A stretch of 15,930 nucleotides of DNA. It comes from an uncultured bacterium (lineage in GTDB: Bacteria > Bacteroidota > Bacteroidia > Bacteroidales > JACABE01). Position 1 is the first letter of the stretch. Each line of letters opens with the position of its first letter. The DNA lies in contig CAIWDQ010000148.1 in NCBI GenBank assembly GCA_903911455.1, positions 1 to 15,930 of the forward strand, given 5' to 3'. A model generated the notes under the pieces. It was not told where the DNA came from and searched no databases. It was given only the letters and a program-made list of their open reading frames with translations. Below are positions 1 through 7,922 of this stretch, piece after piece. The position numbers were made by a program, and so were the translations under genes.

Positions 1-180
1 ATTAAGGATGATATTAATATTAATAATTTGGCTGCTTCACTATTTTTGTTTTGTTTTTTAAAAAAAGCAGATCATTATATAGATATTTTACTTCATTTAT
101 TTCGCGTAAAGCAAAATTAATTTTTATGATTTATATTTAGAATAATATCTAGCATTAAAATATTAAATCCTTCTATTATT

Positions 181-690
181 TTTGACAATATAGGCTTCCC
201 ATCTTAGCGAACTCCAATATTGTCAAAATATAGCCTTCCAATCCTAACGAATACAAATATTGCCACAATATAGCCTTCCAATCTTATGGGGAACCAATAT
301 TGTCACAATATAGGCTTCCAATTCAATCCAAACAGGGTCATTTTCGCAATATTGCCATTTGAAACCGTCGGAAGGCAATATTCTCCAAAATATAGCCTTC
401 CAATTCAATTGGGAACGAATATTCTCCAGAATATAGGCTTTCAATTCAATTTGGAACCAATATTCTTCAAAATATAAGCTTCCAATTCAATTTGGAACCA
501 ATATTTTCATCAATATAGGTTTCCAATACTATCCAAGACGAATATTTTCCGAAATAGTGCCTTCCCACGGTTTCAAACACGAGAATTGTCAGAATATTGC
601 CTTCCAATCCTATCGAACACGAATATTCTCCAGAATATAGCCTTCCAATTCAATTGGGAACGAATATTGTCAAAATATAGGCTTCCAATT
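181..690. repeat. Diverged tandem array, 40-41 bp period, about 12 units
   Basis: Units begin with a GCCTTCCA-like block at 193, 233, 273, 313, 354 (diverged), 395, 436, 477, 518, 559, 599 and 640, with a last partial unit at 680, so the step is always 40 or 41 bp. A typical unit reads GSCTTCCAATTCAAT, then a GGAAC-type block, then AATATTNTCNNNAATATA. Two inverted repeats lie inside many units: ATATTCT/AGAATAT around a 2-nt gap, and CCAATT/AATTGG around one base. There is no conserved-repeat/unique-spacer alternation, so it is not a CRISPR. The period is not a multiple of three, so a repeated peptide is not expected. The rest of the 890-bp gene-free left end (1-180 and 691-830) is plain AT-rich sequence in which I see nothing. 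Confidence 0.85.
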
Positions 691-834
691 GAAATTAATA
701 CCTATATTTAAAAAAATATTTATTCTATAAATCTATTTCTTAAAATAAAATCAAAAACAATCTAATAATTAAAAAACTTATCTCAATAAAGTTATAAAAT
801 CCACATATTAAAATGAATAGTATTAATAAAACAA

Positions 835-868
835 AAGCCCTGCATACTTAAATAAATATACAGGGCTT
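835..868 (-). terminator. Rho-independent terminator of the lpxK-PNP unit
   Basis: AAGCCCTG (835-842) and CAGGGCTT (861-868) form a perfect 8-bp stem around an 18-nt loop. Read on the minus strand the stem is followed by TTGTTTTATT, a U-rich tail, and it lies 23 bp past the PNP stop codon. On the plus strand the tail is AAATATTATATT, so weak bidirectional action is possible. Confidence 0.75.
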
Positions 869-890
869 AAATATTATATTATTTATAAAT

Positions 891-1709
891 CTATAGCTTG
901 ATGTCAGCAATTAGCTCAGTAATTACTTTAGTCATTTTAGGTTCCACTGCTTTTGCGGCTTCAATCACCTCTTGATGAGTTATTTTAACGATTTTTCCTT
1001 CAACACCCAAATCTGAAATAACAGAAACAGCAAAACAAGGAATATTCATCTGTCGCGCTACAATAACCTCCGGAATGGTTGACATTCCAACAGCATCGGC
1101 ACCAATAGTACGGATATATTTATACTCAGCCGGAGTTTCGTATGTAGGACCGGTAACTGCAGCATAAACTCCTACCTGATAGTTAACATCATGCCTTTTA
1201 GATATCTCAACTGCCTTTTCAATTAAATTTAGATCATAAGGAATATGCATATCAGGGAAACGCGCACCCAGTTCGTCATCATTTTTCCCAATCAAAGGAT
1301 TGGTTCCCATAAGGTTGATATGATCCTTAATTATCATAATATCTCCGATATTAAAATCAGGATTAACGCCACCACTCGCATTTGAAAGTATCAAAAGTTT
1401 AATACCAAGAAATTTCATAACCCTTATTGGGAAAGTCAGTTCTTTCATGGTATAGCCTTCATAAAAATGGAATCTACCTTGCATAGCTACCACTTTTTTC
1501 CCGCCAAGGATACCAAAAATTAATTGTCCGCTATGACCTTCAACTGTCGACACAGGGAAATTAGGAATAGCTCCGTAAGCTAAAGTAAATTTAATATCAA
1601 TTTCGTTAGTAAGGTTCCCTAAACCAGTCCCTAACACGATTCCCACTTCTGGTGCGAAATCAATTTTTTGTTTAATAAAAGTCGTTGTTTCAGTTATTTT
1701 CTCTAACAT
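891..1709 (-). CDS. punA: Purine nucleoside phosphorylase (trimeric PNP/MTAP family)
   Basis: The 272-residue product should cleave purine (deoxy)nucleosides with phosphate to a free base and (deoxy)ribose 1-phosphate, a cytosolic salvage step. Visible family motifs are GTGLG (27-31), EGHSG with the phosphate-site His59, GRFHFYEGY (78-86) with Arg79, NASGG (110-114), GPTYETPAEYK (187-197) with the base-binding Glu191, and GADAVGMSTIPE (203-214). Length is normal for the trimeric family. One point to note: where human PNP has Asn243, the purine-contact residue, alignment of the FAVSVISDLG segment puts Asp233 here. I believe this is common in Bacteroidota copies, but it could affect base preference. 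The start at 1709 lies inside the end of lpxK (20-bp overlap), which implies co-transcription and probably translational coupling. The N-terminus MLEKI matches family members, supporting this start. Confidence 0.93.
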   Translation of the reverse strand: MLEKITETTTFIKQKIDFAPEVGIVLGTGLGNLTNEIDIKFTLAYGAIPNFPVSTVEGHSGQLIFGILGGKKVVAMQGRFHFYEGYTMKELTFPIRVMKFLGIKLLILSNASGGVNPDFNIGDIMIIKDHINLMGTNPLIGKNDDELGARFPDMHIPYDLNLIEKAVEISKRHDVNYQVGVYAAVTGPTYETPAEYKYIRTIGADAVGMSTIPEVIVARQMNIPCFAVSVISDLGVEGKIVKITHQEVIEAAKAVEPKMTKVITELIADIKL

Positions 1710-2745
1710 AGTTTAATATCTGTTTGTCAAATTTCTCCTTATCCTTCTTATGAAGTTTGATTTCAATCGGGATATAAAAGATCGGCAAATTTACGAATAA
1801 TTCTTCAAGGTTAGTACCTTTAATTCTCATTGCATCTTTCTCGGTTGTTATAATAACTTTATTTTTAGGGAAAGTAAGCTCAAAATGATCTTTTATTTTC
1901 TGAATATCTTTTATCTTGTATTGGTAATGATCAGGAAATTTAAAAACTTCAACTGTATCACTCAGCGTTTTAAGTTGTTCTTCCATTGGATAAGGATTGG
2001 CCACGCCTGCAAACATCAAAATAAAAGAAAATTTACGTGTGGTAATACTTTCCGAGAATTCATTTAATGGAACCAGATCACCATAATCAATATATGAATA
2101 ATAAACATGCTGATGAGGCAACAATTTCATGTCTGCTTCCATTGATTTGCAAGTGATAGGCGACAAAACTCTAGGGCTCTTTGTTACCACAATTATATCC
2201 GCTCTCTTTGAGCCGGCCCTAAACTCTCTGAGAGTACCCGTAGGTACTATATAATCATGATAAAAAGGCTTGTAGAAATCGGTAAGCAGTATAGAAAGCC
2301 CTGGTTTTAAATATCTATGTTGATAAGCGTCATCCAATAATACAATATCTGTTTCAGGATAAGTATTAATAATAGTTTTAATCCCTCTACTTCTCTTTTC
2401 ATCAACAGCCACAACAACATCTTTAAATTTATTGCGATATTGTAAAGGCTCATCTCCAGCAGATTCGGCATTAGCTTTATCATCAACCAAAAGATATCCT
2501 TTAGTGCTTCTGCCATAACCTCTGCTTAAGGTCGCCAACTTATTTTCCTTTTCTAATAGTCTGATGAGGTATTCAATATGAGGTGTCTTTCCTGTGCCTC
2601 CCATAGTAAGATTTCCTACACTTATTATAGGTAATTTAAATTTTTCTGATTTAATAATACCTATATCAAAGAGTTTATTACGAAAGTAAATAACTACTCC
2701 ATAAAGAAATGCAAAAGGAAAAAGTAACAGTCCTACAAACTTCAT
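1690..2745 (-). CDS. lpxK: Tetraacyldisaccharide 4'-kinase LpxK
   Basis: LpxK phosphorylates the 4' position of the tetraacyldisaccharide-1-phosphate lipid A precursor with ATP at the inner membrane. In the 351-residue product I see an N-terminal hydrophobic segment (about 4-20) that would serve as membrane anchor, the Walker A motif GGTGKTP (49-55), SRGYGR (74-79), GDEP (97-100), the DDAYQH motif (138-143; DDGFQH in proteobacteria), PTGTLRE (168-174), VTK (187-189) and the late ITTEKDAMR segment. Length and motif order are normal. It is the first gene of a two-gene minus-strand unit with the PNP gene; as far as I recall lpxK and a PNP gene are also neighbours in other Bacteroidales, so the pairing looks ancestral. 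Finding LpxK shows that the organism makes lipid A and has an outer membrane. Confidence 0.96.
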   Translation of the reverse strand: MKFVGLLLFPFAFLYGVVIYFRNKLFDIGIIKSEKFKLPIISVGNLTMGGTGKTPHIEYLIRLLEKENKLATLSRGYGRSTKGYLLVDDKANAESAGDEPLQYRNKFKDVVVAVDEKRSRGIKTIINTYPETDIVLLDDAYQHRYLKPGLSILLTDFYKPFYHDYIVPTGTLREFRAGSKRADIIVVTKSPRVLSPITCKSMEADMKLLPHQHVYYSYIDYGDLVPLNEFSESITTRKFSFILMFAGVANPYPMEEQLKTLSDTVEVFKFPDHYQYKIKDIQKIKDHFELTFPKNKVIITTEKDAMRIKGTNLEELFVNLPIFYIPIEIKLHKKDKEKFDKQILNYVRENN

Positions 2746-2814
2746 CAGAATATATTTTTGATCATAATTGTGATCTCTATTTATAAATTAGTGTACTATA
2801 CGATAATAAAGCTG

Positions 2815-2822
2815 CAAAGTTA
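2815..2822 (-). promoter_or_regulatory. Candidate -7 element for lpxK
   Basis: On the minus strand this reads TAACTTTG, an exact fit to the Bacteroidota -7 consensus TAnnTTTG. It would place the RNA start near 2808, giving a leader of about 60 nt before the lpxK start. A TTTG on the minus strand at 2835-2838 is too close to be a standard -33 element, so only the -7 box supports this call. Confidence 0.5.
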
Positions 2823-2981
2823 CGTTAGTTATAACAAAGAATGTAGGTTTAACAATAAATTAATAAATAACATCCGAAAGAAAGCCAAACCTTCAAACAT
2901 TATTTATTAAATGAGATCATAATATTTCTATTAACTAATTGTATTTTCTCACTTGGCAGAGGAACTGTAAAGCATTTATAA

Positions 2982-3629
2982 TTATTTCTCGTCAACTCTG
3001 TCTCCAAGTAATGGCACAAAACGAAAATTACCATGTTCGTTTTGTACAAATTCGGTTTCTGATTTACGAACAAGACTAATCATTGTCTGTATATCATCGC
3101 CGACAGGCACAACAAGAATACCCCCAATCTTCAATTGAGACTTTAATGCTTCAGGGATAATAGGGGCTCCGGCAGTTACTATTATCTTATCAAACGGAGC
3201 ATATGCTGGCAAACCGGCATAGCCATCACCATAAAACATTCGCGGACGATAACCTATTGTTGGAAGAAATTCTTTGGTCTTCATATACAAGGCACGTTGT
3301 CTTTCGATAGTAAAAACTTTAGCTCCCAACTCTAACAATACACATGCCTGATAGCCCGAGCCGGTACCAACTTCTAATACTTTATCACCTTTTTTAATCA
3401 TCAATAACTCTGATTGAAAAGCTACTGTATAAGGTTGAGATATGGTTTGTCCATTACCGATTGGGAAAGGTTTATCCTGATAAGCAAACTCAGTAAATGA
3501 AGAATCAAGAAAAAGATGACGGGGAATCTTTTCGATTGCTGACAATACATTCTCATCAGTTATGCCTTTATTCCTAACCAACGTCACCAAATGTTTTCTT
3601 AAGCCTTTGTGTTTGTATGTGTCGAGCAT
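2982..3629 (-). CDS. pcm: Protein-L-isoaspartate O-methyltransferase
   Basis: Pcm uses S-adenosylmethionine to methylate isoaspartyl residues formed by ageing of Asn/Asp, which starts their repair; it acts in the cytosol. The 215-residue product has the PIGNGQTISQP substrate-site motif (56-66), the SAM-binding glycine-rich loop LEVGTGSGYQ (85-94), GDG (134-136) and FDKIIVTAGAP (146-156), all in the expected order and spacing. Length is normal for the bacterial enzyme. It is transcribed away from the oxidoreductase gene at 3726 across a 96-bp gap, and 236 bp separate its stop from lpxK. Its own promoter is not clear: TATTTTCG on the minus strand at 3667-3674 is only a near match to TAnnTTTG. 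The 2746-2981 spacer shows no clear terminator. Confidence 0.96.
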   Translation of the reverse strand: MLDTYKHKGLRKHLVTLVRNKGITDENVLSAIEKIPRHLFLDSSFTEFAYQDKPFPIGNGQTISQPYTVAFQSELLMIKKGDKVLEVGTGSGYQACVLLELGAKVFTIERQRALYMKTKEFLPTIGYRPRMFYGDGYAGLPAYAPFDKIIVTAGAPIIPEALKSQLKIGGILVVPVGDDIQTMISLVRKSETEFVQNEHGNFRFVPLLGDRVDEK

Positions 3630-3700
3630 TATTTATATGTATAAAGTATGTGTTTAAATTTTTTTGCGAAAATAATAATTTCAGAGACCATAAAAAAAAT

Positions 3701-3708
3701 TACTTTTG
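3701..3708 (+). promoter_or_regulatory. Candidate -7 element for the oxidoreductase-glycan genes
   Basis: TACTTTTG fits TAnnTTTG exactly and lies 17 bp before the ATG at 3726, implying a leader of only about 10-12 nt without a Shine-Dalgarno sequence. A -33 TTTG is not obvious. The same TTACTTTTG string stands at a similar distance before deoC. Confidence 0.6.
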
Positions 3709-3725
3709 CATAAAATTAAAAACGT

Positions 3726-4700
3726 ATGTTAAAAATTGGAGTACTCGGTGCCGGACATCTCGGTAAAATACACATTAAGTGTATTAAAGAAATAAAAGAA
3801 TATAATCTTATCGGATTTTATGATCCCGATAAAGAGAACTCTTTAATTGTAGAAAAAGAACTTTCAATTAAATCTTTTGCTTCTATAAGTGAATTATTGG
3901 ACGAAGTGGATGTTATTGATATCGTAACTCCTACTTTATCACACTTTGATTGTGCTTCACAGGCAATAAAGAAAGGAAGACATGTGTTTATTGAAAAGCC
4001 AATAGCAGCTTCATCAGAGGAAGCATCAGAACTAATTAAGTTAAGTACCGAAGCTAATGTTAAGGTTCAGGTGGGGCATGTTGAGAGATTTAATCCTGCT
4101 TTTACCGCTGTACAGTCTTTTATAAGCAATCCGATGTTTATAGAAACCCATCGTCTTGCACAGTTTAATCCAAGAGGTACTGATGTTCCGGTTATATTAG
4201 ACTTGATGATTCATGACATTGATATTGTAATGAGCATTGTTAAATCTAATGTCAGGAAGATTAGTGCCAGTGGTGTTGCTGTTGTAAGTGATTCACCTGA
4301 TATTGCTAATGCCCGTATTGAGTTTGATAACGGTTGTGTTGCCAATTTAACTGCAAGCAGAATATCAATGAAGAACATGCGTAAAACTCGTATCTTCCAA
4401 AGGGATGCTTATATTGCTGTTGATTTCCTTAAGAAAGAATCTGAAGTTGTTCGTATGAAAACAGTTAATCCTGATGATAACGATCCTTTTGCTGTAATCA
4501 TTGACTTAGGCAAAGACAAAGGTTCAAAACAAATCATCTTTGAGAAACCTGAAATTAAACCTGTAAACGCTATTCAAACAGAGTTAGAGACATTTTGTCA
4601 TTCAATAATAAACAACACTACACCATTGGTTAGCATCTATGATGGGTATAATGCACTGGATGTTGCCTACAAAATCATTGATAAAATTACTTTATTATAA
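3726..4700 (+). CDS. Gfo/Idh/MocA-family NAD(P)-dependent oxidoreductase
   Basis: The 324-residue product has the dinucleotide-binding Rossmann fold GAGHLGKIH (8-16), the EKP motif (90-92) whose Lys is part of the active site in this family, and the C-terminal catalytic-domain segments GHVERFNPA (117-125) and DLMIHDIDI (159-167). Members oxidise or reduce sugars, often nucleotide sugars, in the cytosol. The GHVERFNPAF...FNPRGTDV...DLMIHDIDI pattern recalls UDP-GlcNAc 3-dehydrogenase (GnnA-like) members that supply the amino sugar of some lipid A types, but no GnnB-like aminotransferase lies in the window, so the substrate stays open. It opens a plus-strand group with a lipoprotein gene 69 bp downstream and a sugar-phosphate transferase after that, which agrees with a role in surface sugar metabolism. 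Start chosen at the ATG just behind the promoter at 3701. Confidence 0.85.
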   Translation: MLKIGVLGAGHLGKIHIKCIKEIKEYNLIGFYDPDKENSLIVEKELSIKSFASISELLDEVDVIDIVTPTLSHFDCASQAIKKGRHVFIEKPIAASSEEASELIKLSTEANVKVQVGHVERFNPAFTAVQSFISNPMFIETHRLAQFNPRGTDVPVILDLMIHDIDIVMSIVKSNVRKISASGVAVVSDSPDIANARIEFDNGCVANLTASRISMKNMRKTRIFQRDAYIAVDFLKKESEVVRMKTVNPDDNDPFAVIIDLGKDKGSKQIIFEKPEIKPVNAIQTELETFCHSIINNTTPLVSIYDGYNALDVAYKIIDKITLL

Positions 4701-4769
4701 ATTAAGATTTCCAGCTTATAATAATAAGTTGTTTTCGCCGTTCTCTTAATAATTTATTAGCAGAATTAA

Positions 4770-5666
4770 ATGTTTTATAACTACAATAGGTTTCTTAATA
4801 CACTAAAAGTAATAGTACCTGTACTATTAATGATCGGCTTATTATCGTGTGATAAGTTTGATGGTGATCAAACAATACCTGCCTATATACATATACGTAA
4901 GATTAGTTTGGTTGACAACACTGCTATAGTTGGATCGCTATCAAGCAAGATAACTGATGCATGGGTTTATATTGATGATCAGTTTATAGGGGCTTTTGAA
5001 TTACCTGCTACTTTCCCTGTGCTCAGTAAAGGTGTTCATACAATTAAAGTTCTACCGGGTATTAAGATGAACGGGATTGCTAATACCAGAGTTGCTTATC
5101 CTTTTTATTCAACTATAGTATTATCAAAATCTTTTGCTGAAAATGTAACTTTAGACCTTGATTCTTTAACTACTAAATACGACCCTAATACTAAGTTTGA
5201 ATGGAAAGAGGATTTTGAGCTTGGAGGTGTTTCTTTACAAAAGAGCACTGTAAATCCGGGAAGTGACACCAGTCTTATTAAAACAGATTCTTCTGCTTAT
5301 GTGTTTGAAGGTATTTATTCAGGTATGATCACTTTAGATCCAACCATGAACTTTTTTGAGCTAGAAACAATAAATAAATTTGTGCTCCCAAGAGCTGCAT
5401 CTCCTGTTTTCCTCGAAATGGATTACAAGACTAACACTGCATTGACTATTGGGCTGGATGCATATTCTTCGAATGTTGCTTCGCAGGTAGCTACCATTAC
5501 TCTTCTTCCTACTACTACCTGGAAAAAGATTTACATCAACTTTACACCCACCATAGGTAATTTTAGTACTGCCGACAACTTCAGGGTATTCTTCGGGCAG
5601 ATGCTATCTACTACCGGAGGCCATCCTTTAATATTACTTGATAACATTAAACTGGTACATCCTTAA
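4770..5666 (+). CDS. Lipoprotein of unknown function
   Basis: I do not recognise a named family. The 298-residue product starts with a typical lipoprotein signal: positive/polar N-region, hydrophobic stretch (about 12-25) and lipobox LLSC with the modified Cys27. The mature start CDKFDGD has a Lys and acidic residues, which could act as a Bacteroidota surface-export signal, though the match is loose. Residues about 60-105 (AWVYIDDQFIGAFELPATFPVLSKGVHTIKV, cut here) look like a PEGA-like or beta-sandwich segment, and the C-terminal half (about 140-298) is rich in beta-type sequence ending in LILLDNIKLVHP, in the manner of jelly-roll carbohydrate-binding domains. Only 21 bp separate it from the sugar-phosphate transferase, so the two are probably co-transcribed, and a role in surface glycan assembly or binding is an inference from that. 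Confidence 0.75.
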   Translation: MFYNYNRFLNTLKVIVPVLLMIGLLSCDKFDGDQTIPAYIHIRKISLVDNTAIVGSLSSKITDAWVYIDDQFIGAFELPATFPVLSKGVHTIKVLPGIKMNGIANTRVAYPFYSTIVLSKSFAENVTLDLDSLTTKYDPNTKFEWKEDFELGGVSLQKSTVNPGSDTSLIKTDSSAYVFEGIYSGMITLDPTMNFFELETINKFVLPRAASPVFLEMDYKTNTALTIGLDAYSSNVASQVATITLLPTTTWKKIYINFTPTIGNFSTADNFRVFFGQMLSTTGGHPLILLDNIKLVHP

Positions 5667-5687
5667 ACAAAAGAAAATACTTTAATC

Positions 5688-7103
5688 ATGAACAAAAGAC
5701 TCCAGGTAACTAAATATCTTTCTGCAGATATCTTTTCGGCGGTTTTAGCTTGGGGATTGTTCTTCACGTATCGAAAATATCAGCTTGATCCCAATTTATT
5801 TTCTCACTTTAACGATGTACTTTCCGACGAGAAACTTTATTTTGGTCTGATATTTATTCCATTCTTCTGGCTTGTTCTTTATCTAATGATGGGCACATAT
5901 CGTAAGATATACAGAAAATCTAGATTTAAAGAACTTGAACAAACATTTATCATCAGTATAATTGGTATTCTTATCATCTTTTTTGCTTTTATACTCGATG
6001 ATGTTATTATCACTTACAAGAACTATTATCAGTCGTTCTTAGTGCTTTTTTCGCTACACTTCTTCTTTACATATACTTTTAGATTACTTATAACTACTGC
6101 TACTGCTCATAAGATCCATCATAAGCAAATTGGTTTTAATACTATGATAGTGGGAAGTCAGGACAATGCGGTTAAGATTTATAACGATATTGAAAACCAG
6201 GAAGAGTCGTCGGGCAACAGGTTTATTGGTTTTGTTAGTGTTAACGGCAATAAAGAATCAAAGTTGTCTGAATTCCTTCCATATTATGGCAACTACAAAC
6301 TACTAAAGACTATTATCCGTGATAAGGATATTGAAGAAGTTGTGATTGCTATCGAAGAATCTGAACATAAGCTCATAGAGAATATAATTACTGCATTGGA
6401 AGATAGTGAAGTTGTGATTAAGATTATACCCGACATGCAGGATATTCTGGTTGGTTCGGTAAGGATGAGTTCGATATTCCATGCACCTTTGATCCTTATT
6501 TCTCCCGATCTGATGCCTGCCTGGCAACAATCTCTCAAGAGGGTGCTCGACATTATCTCTTCCTTAATTGCTCTATCTATTTTGACTCCTGTTTTTATTA
6601 CTACAGCCATCATTATTAAGGCTACTTCTAAAGGTTCTATCTTTTATTCTCACGAAAGAATTGGCTTAAAAGGCAAGCCATTTATCATGCATAAGTTTAG
6701 ATCTATGTTTATGAATGCCGAAAATGGTGTCCCTTTGTTGTCGTTTGAAGATGACCCACGTATTACGCCTTTCGGCAAATTTATGCGAAAGGTAAGATTG
6801 GATGAAACTCCTCAGTTCTTCAATGTACTTAAGGGAGATATGTCGTTGGTTGGTCCGCGTCCCGAAAGACAGTTCTTCATTAACGAGATAATGAAACAAG
6901 CTCCTCATTACCGTCTTCTTCATAAAGTTAAACCGGGTATCACCTCATGGGGACAAGTTAAGTTTGGGTATGCAGAGAATGTCGAAGAAATGGTAAACCG
7001 TTTGAAATACGATCTACTTTATATCGAAAACATGTCGCTTGCTACCGACTTCAAAATACTGCTCTATACAATGATTATAATTGTTCAGGGAAGAGGAAAG
7101 TAA
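5688..7103 (+). CDS. Polyprenyl-phosphate sugar-1-phosphate transferase (WcaJ/WbaP-like)
   Basis: Such enzymes move a sugar-1-phosphate from a UDP-sugar to undecaprenyl phosphate, the first membrane step of exopolysaccharide, capsule or O-glycan synthesis. The 471-residue product has four N-terminal hydrophobic segments (about 10-27, 50-68, 87-105, 115-135), a Rossmann-like middle domain (TMIVGSQDN at 152-160), a further hydrophobic segment (about 287-311), and the bacterial sugar-transferase catalytic domain: KRVLD (284-288), SHERIGLKGKPF (321-332), HKFRSM (335-340), the acidic pair in LDETP (Asp372-Glu373), SLVGPRPE (386-393) and KPGITSWGQV (415-424). This is the full-length, multi-membrane form rather than the short PglC form. 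The sugar cannot be read from sequence. It is the last gene of its group; no glycosyltransferases follow, so the rest of the glycan pathway must be elsewhere. Confidence 0.93.
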   Translation: MNKRLQVTKYLSADIFSAVLAWGLFFTYRKYQLDPNLFSHFNDVLSDEKLYFGLIFIPFFWLVLYLMMGTYRKIYRKSRFKELEQTFIISIIGILIIFFAFILDDVIITYKNYYQSFLVLFSLHFFFTYTFRLLITTATAHKIHHKQIGFNTMIVGSQDNAVKIYNDIENQEESSGNRFIGFVSVNGNKESKLSEFLPYYGNYKLLKTIIRDKDIEEVVIAIEESEHKLIENIITALEDSEVVIKIIPDMQDILVGSVRMSSIFHAPLILISPDLMPAWQQSLKRVLDIISSLIALSILTPVFITTAIIIKATSKGSIFYSHERIGLKGKPFIMHKFRSMFMNAENGVPLLSFEDDPRITPFGKFMRKVRLDETPQFFNVLKGDMSLVGPRPERQFFINEIMKQAPHYRLLHKVKPGITSWGQVKFGYAENVEEMVNRLKYDLLYIENMSLATDFKILLYTMIIIVQGRGK

Positions 7104-7114
7104 ATCAATTAAGA

Positions 7115-7160
7115 ATTTGGCGATTTGATGATTTGGTGATATAGTGATATGATGATTTGG
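7115..7160. repeat. GATTTG/GATAT simple-repeat tract
   Basis: Right after the transferase stop codon the sequence is made of short repeated blocks such as GATTTGATGATTTGGTGAT and GATATAGTGATATGATGAT. It is a degenerate 7-8 bp minisatellite of a kind often seen between Bacteroidota genes. No coding potential or defined function is visible. Confidence 0.6.
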
Positions 7161-7191
7161 AAATCATTTACCGCTTAGCCGATTCCCGGCT
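7152..7191 (+). terminator. Possible terminator hairpins after the sugar transferase
   Basis: ATGATTT/AAATCAT (7152-7158 with 7161-7167) and AGCCG/CGGCT (7177-7181 with 7187-7191) are two adjacent short stems. A run of six T (7212-7217) follows about 20 nt later, too far for a textbook terminator. These could end transcription of the glycan group, but the evidence is weak. Confidence 0.3.
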
Positions 7192-7565
7192 TAGGGATTA
7201 TTATTAGTCTGTTTTTTAATAAGATTATTTATATCTGCGAAAGCAATAAAATGATATGTAGTACTATATGTAGTATTTACAAAATAATAAGAGGTGACAA
7301 CAGCGCTCGGAATAGCATCAGCCAAAATGTTGGAGGCATCCACAGGATTTTGACCTTTACAATCATTTTGCGCAAAGCAATAATTAAAAAACTTAAAGCT
7401 ATTGCTAGAATGTTTTTGGTATGATGTATAATGATTAAGGTATGAACTTGGGGGTGTCTTACAAATATTATTACTTGATATTCCCGTGACCGGTGGATAA
7501 ATGAGGTTAGTCAGATTTGTAGTGCGACTCGTACGAGCGAAATTTCCTATTATTCTTTTTTGATA
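7191..7565 (-). pseudogene. Methionine-free open frame, possible gene relic
   Basis: The minus strand stays open for 124 codons between an in-frame TAA at 7566-7568 and the TAA at 7191-7193, in DNA where stop codons are expected about every 12-15 codons. No ATG occurs in the frame; usable alternatives are only TTG/ATT/ATA. The conceptual product is rich in Ser, Thr, Asn and Tyr and contains segments such as RTSRTTNLTNLIYPPVTG and GQNPVDASNILADAIPSAV. I do not recognise it. It has no signal peptide or clear domain. It may be a 5'-truncated gene, a fragment of a mobile element, or the shadow of a conserved non-coding element. The rest of the 843-bp spacer 7104-7946 holds simple repeats (7115-7160, 7855-7918), the deoC promoter, and otherwise plain AT-rich sequence. 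Confidence 0.35.
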
Positions 7566-7854
7566 TTAGATGTATGTTTTCTCAATATTTAAGATTGCAA
7601 AATTACTAAAATAAACCACAGTAATACATTTAATCTGCTTTATTTTAAAATATTTATTTATTATGAGATAATAAACTCCCGAAACACTATGCCTGGCTCA
7701 TTTATCATAAATAAAATTAATCTTAAAAAAATAAAAACAATAAAATAAACCTTAATACATACGCTTAAAATTAATATCCTCAATATTTCAAACTCAAAAA
7801 GCCTTATAACTCATGCTCCAATTAGGATTAGAAGTACTCAAGATCCTCTGCAAC

Positions 7855-7918
7855 TATTGCCTATTGCCAATTGCCTTTCACAATTATTAATTATTAATTC
7901 TTAATTCTTAATTAATTT
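7855..7918. repeat. TTGCC heptamer repeats and TTAATT simple repeats
   Basis: Positions 7855-7875 are three 7-bp units (TATTGCC, TATTGCC, AATTGCC). From about 7881 to 7916 the sequence is built from ATTAATT, TTAATTC and TTAATTA blocks. These low-complexity tracts lead directly into the deoC promoter and have no evident coding content. Confidence 0.6.
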
Positions 7919-7922
7919 GTAT

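Noticed and set aside
244..477. Open frames of 60-66 codons on both strands inside the left array
   Set aside because: They follow the 40-41 bp repeat, whose period is not a multiple of three, occur on both strands at once, and show no start-site or family features.
181..690. CRISPR array
   Set aside because: The whole 40-41 bp unit is repeated with scattered divergence; there are no conserved repeats separated by unique spacers and no cas genes.
6293..6923. Minus-strand open frames of 75-106 codons
   Set aside because: They lie wholly within the sugar transferase gene on the opposite strand and show no motifs of their own.
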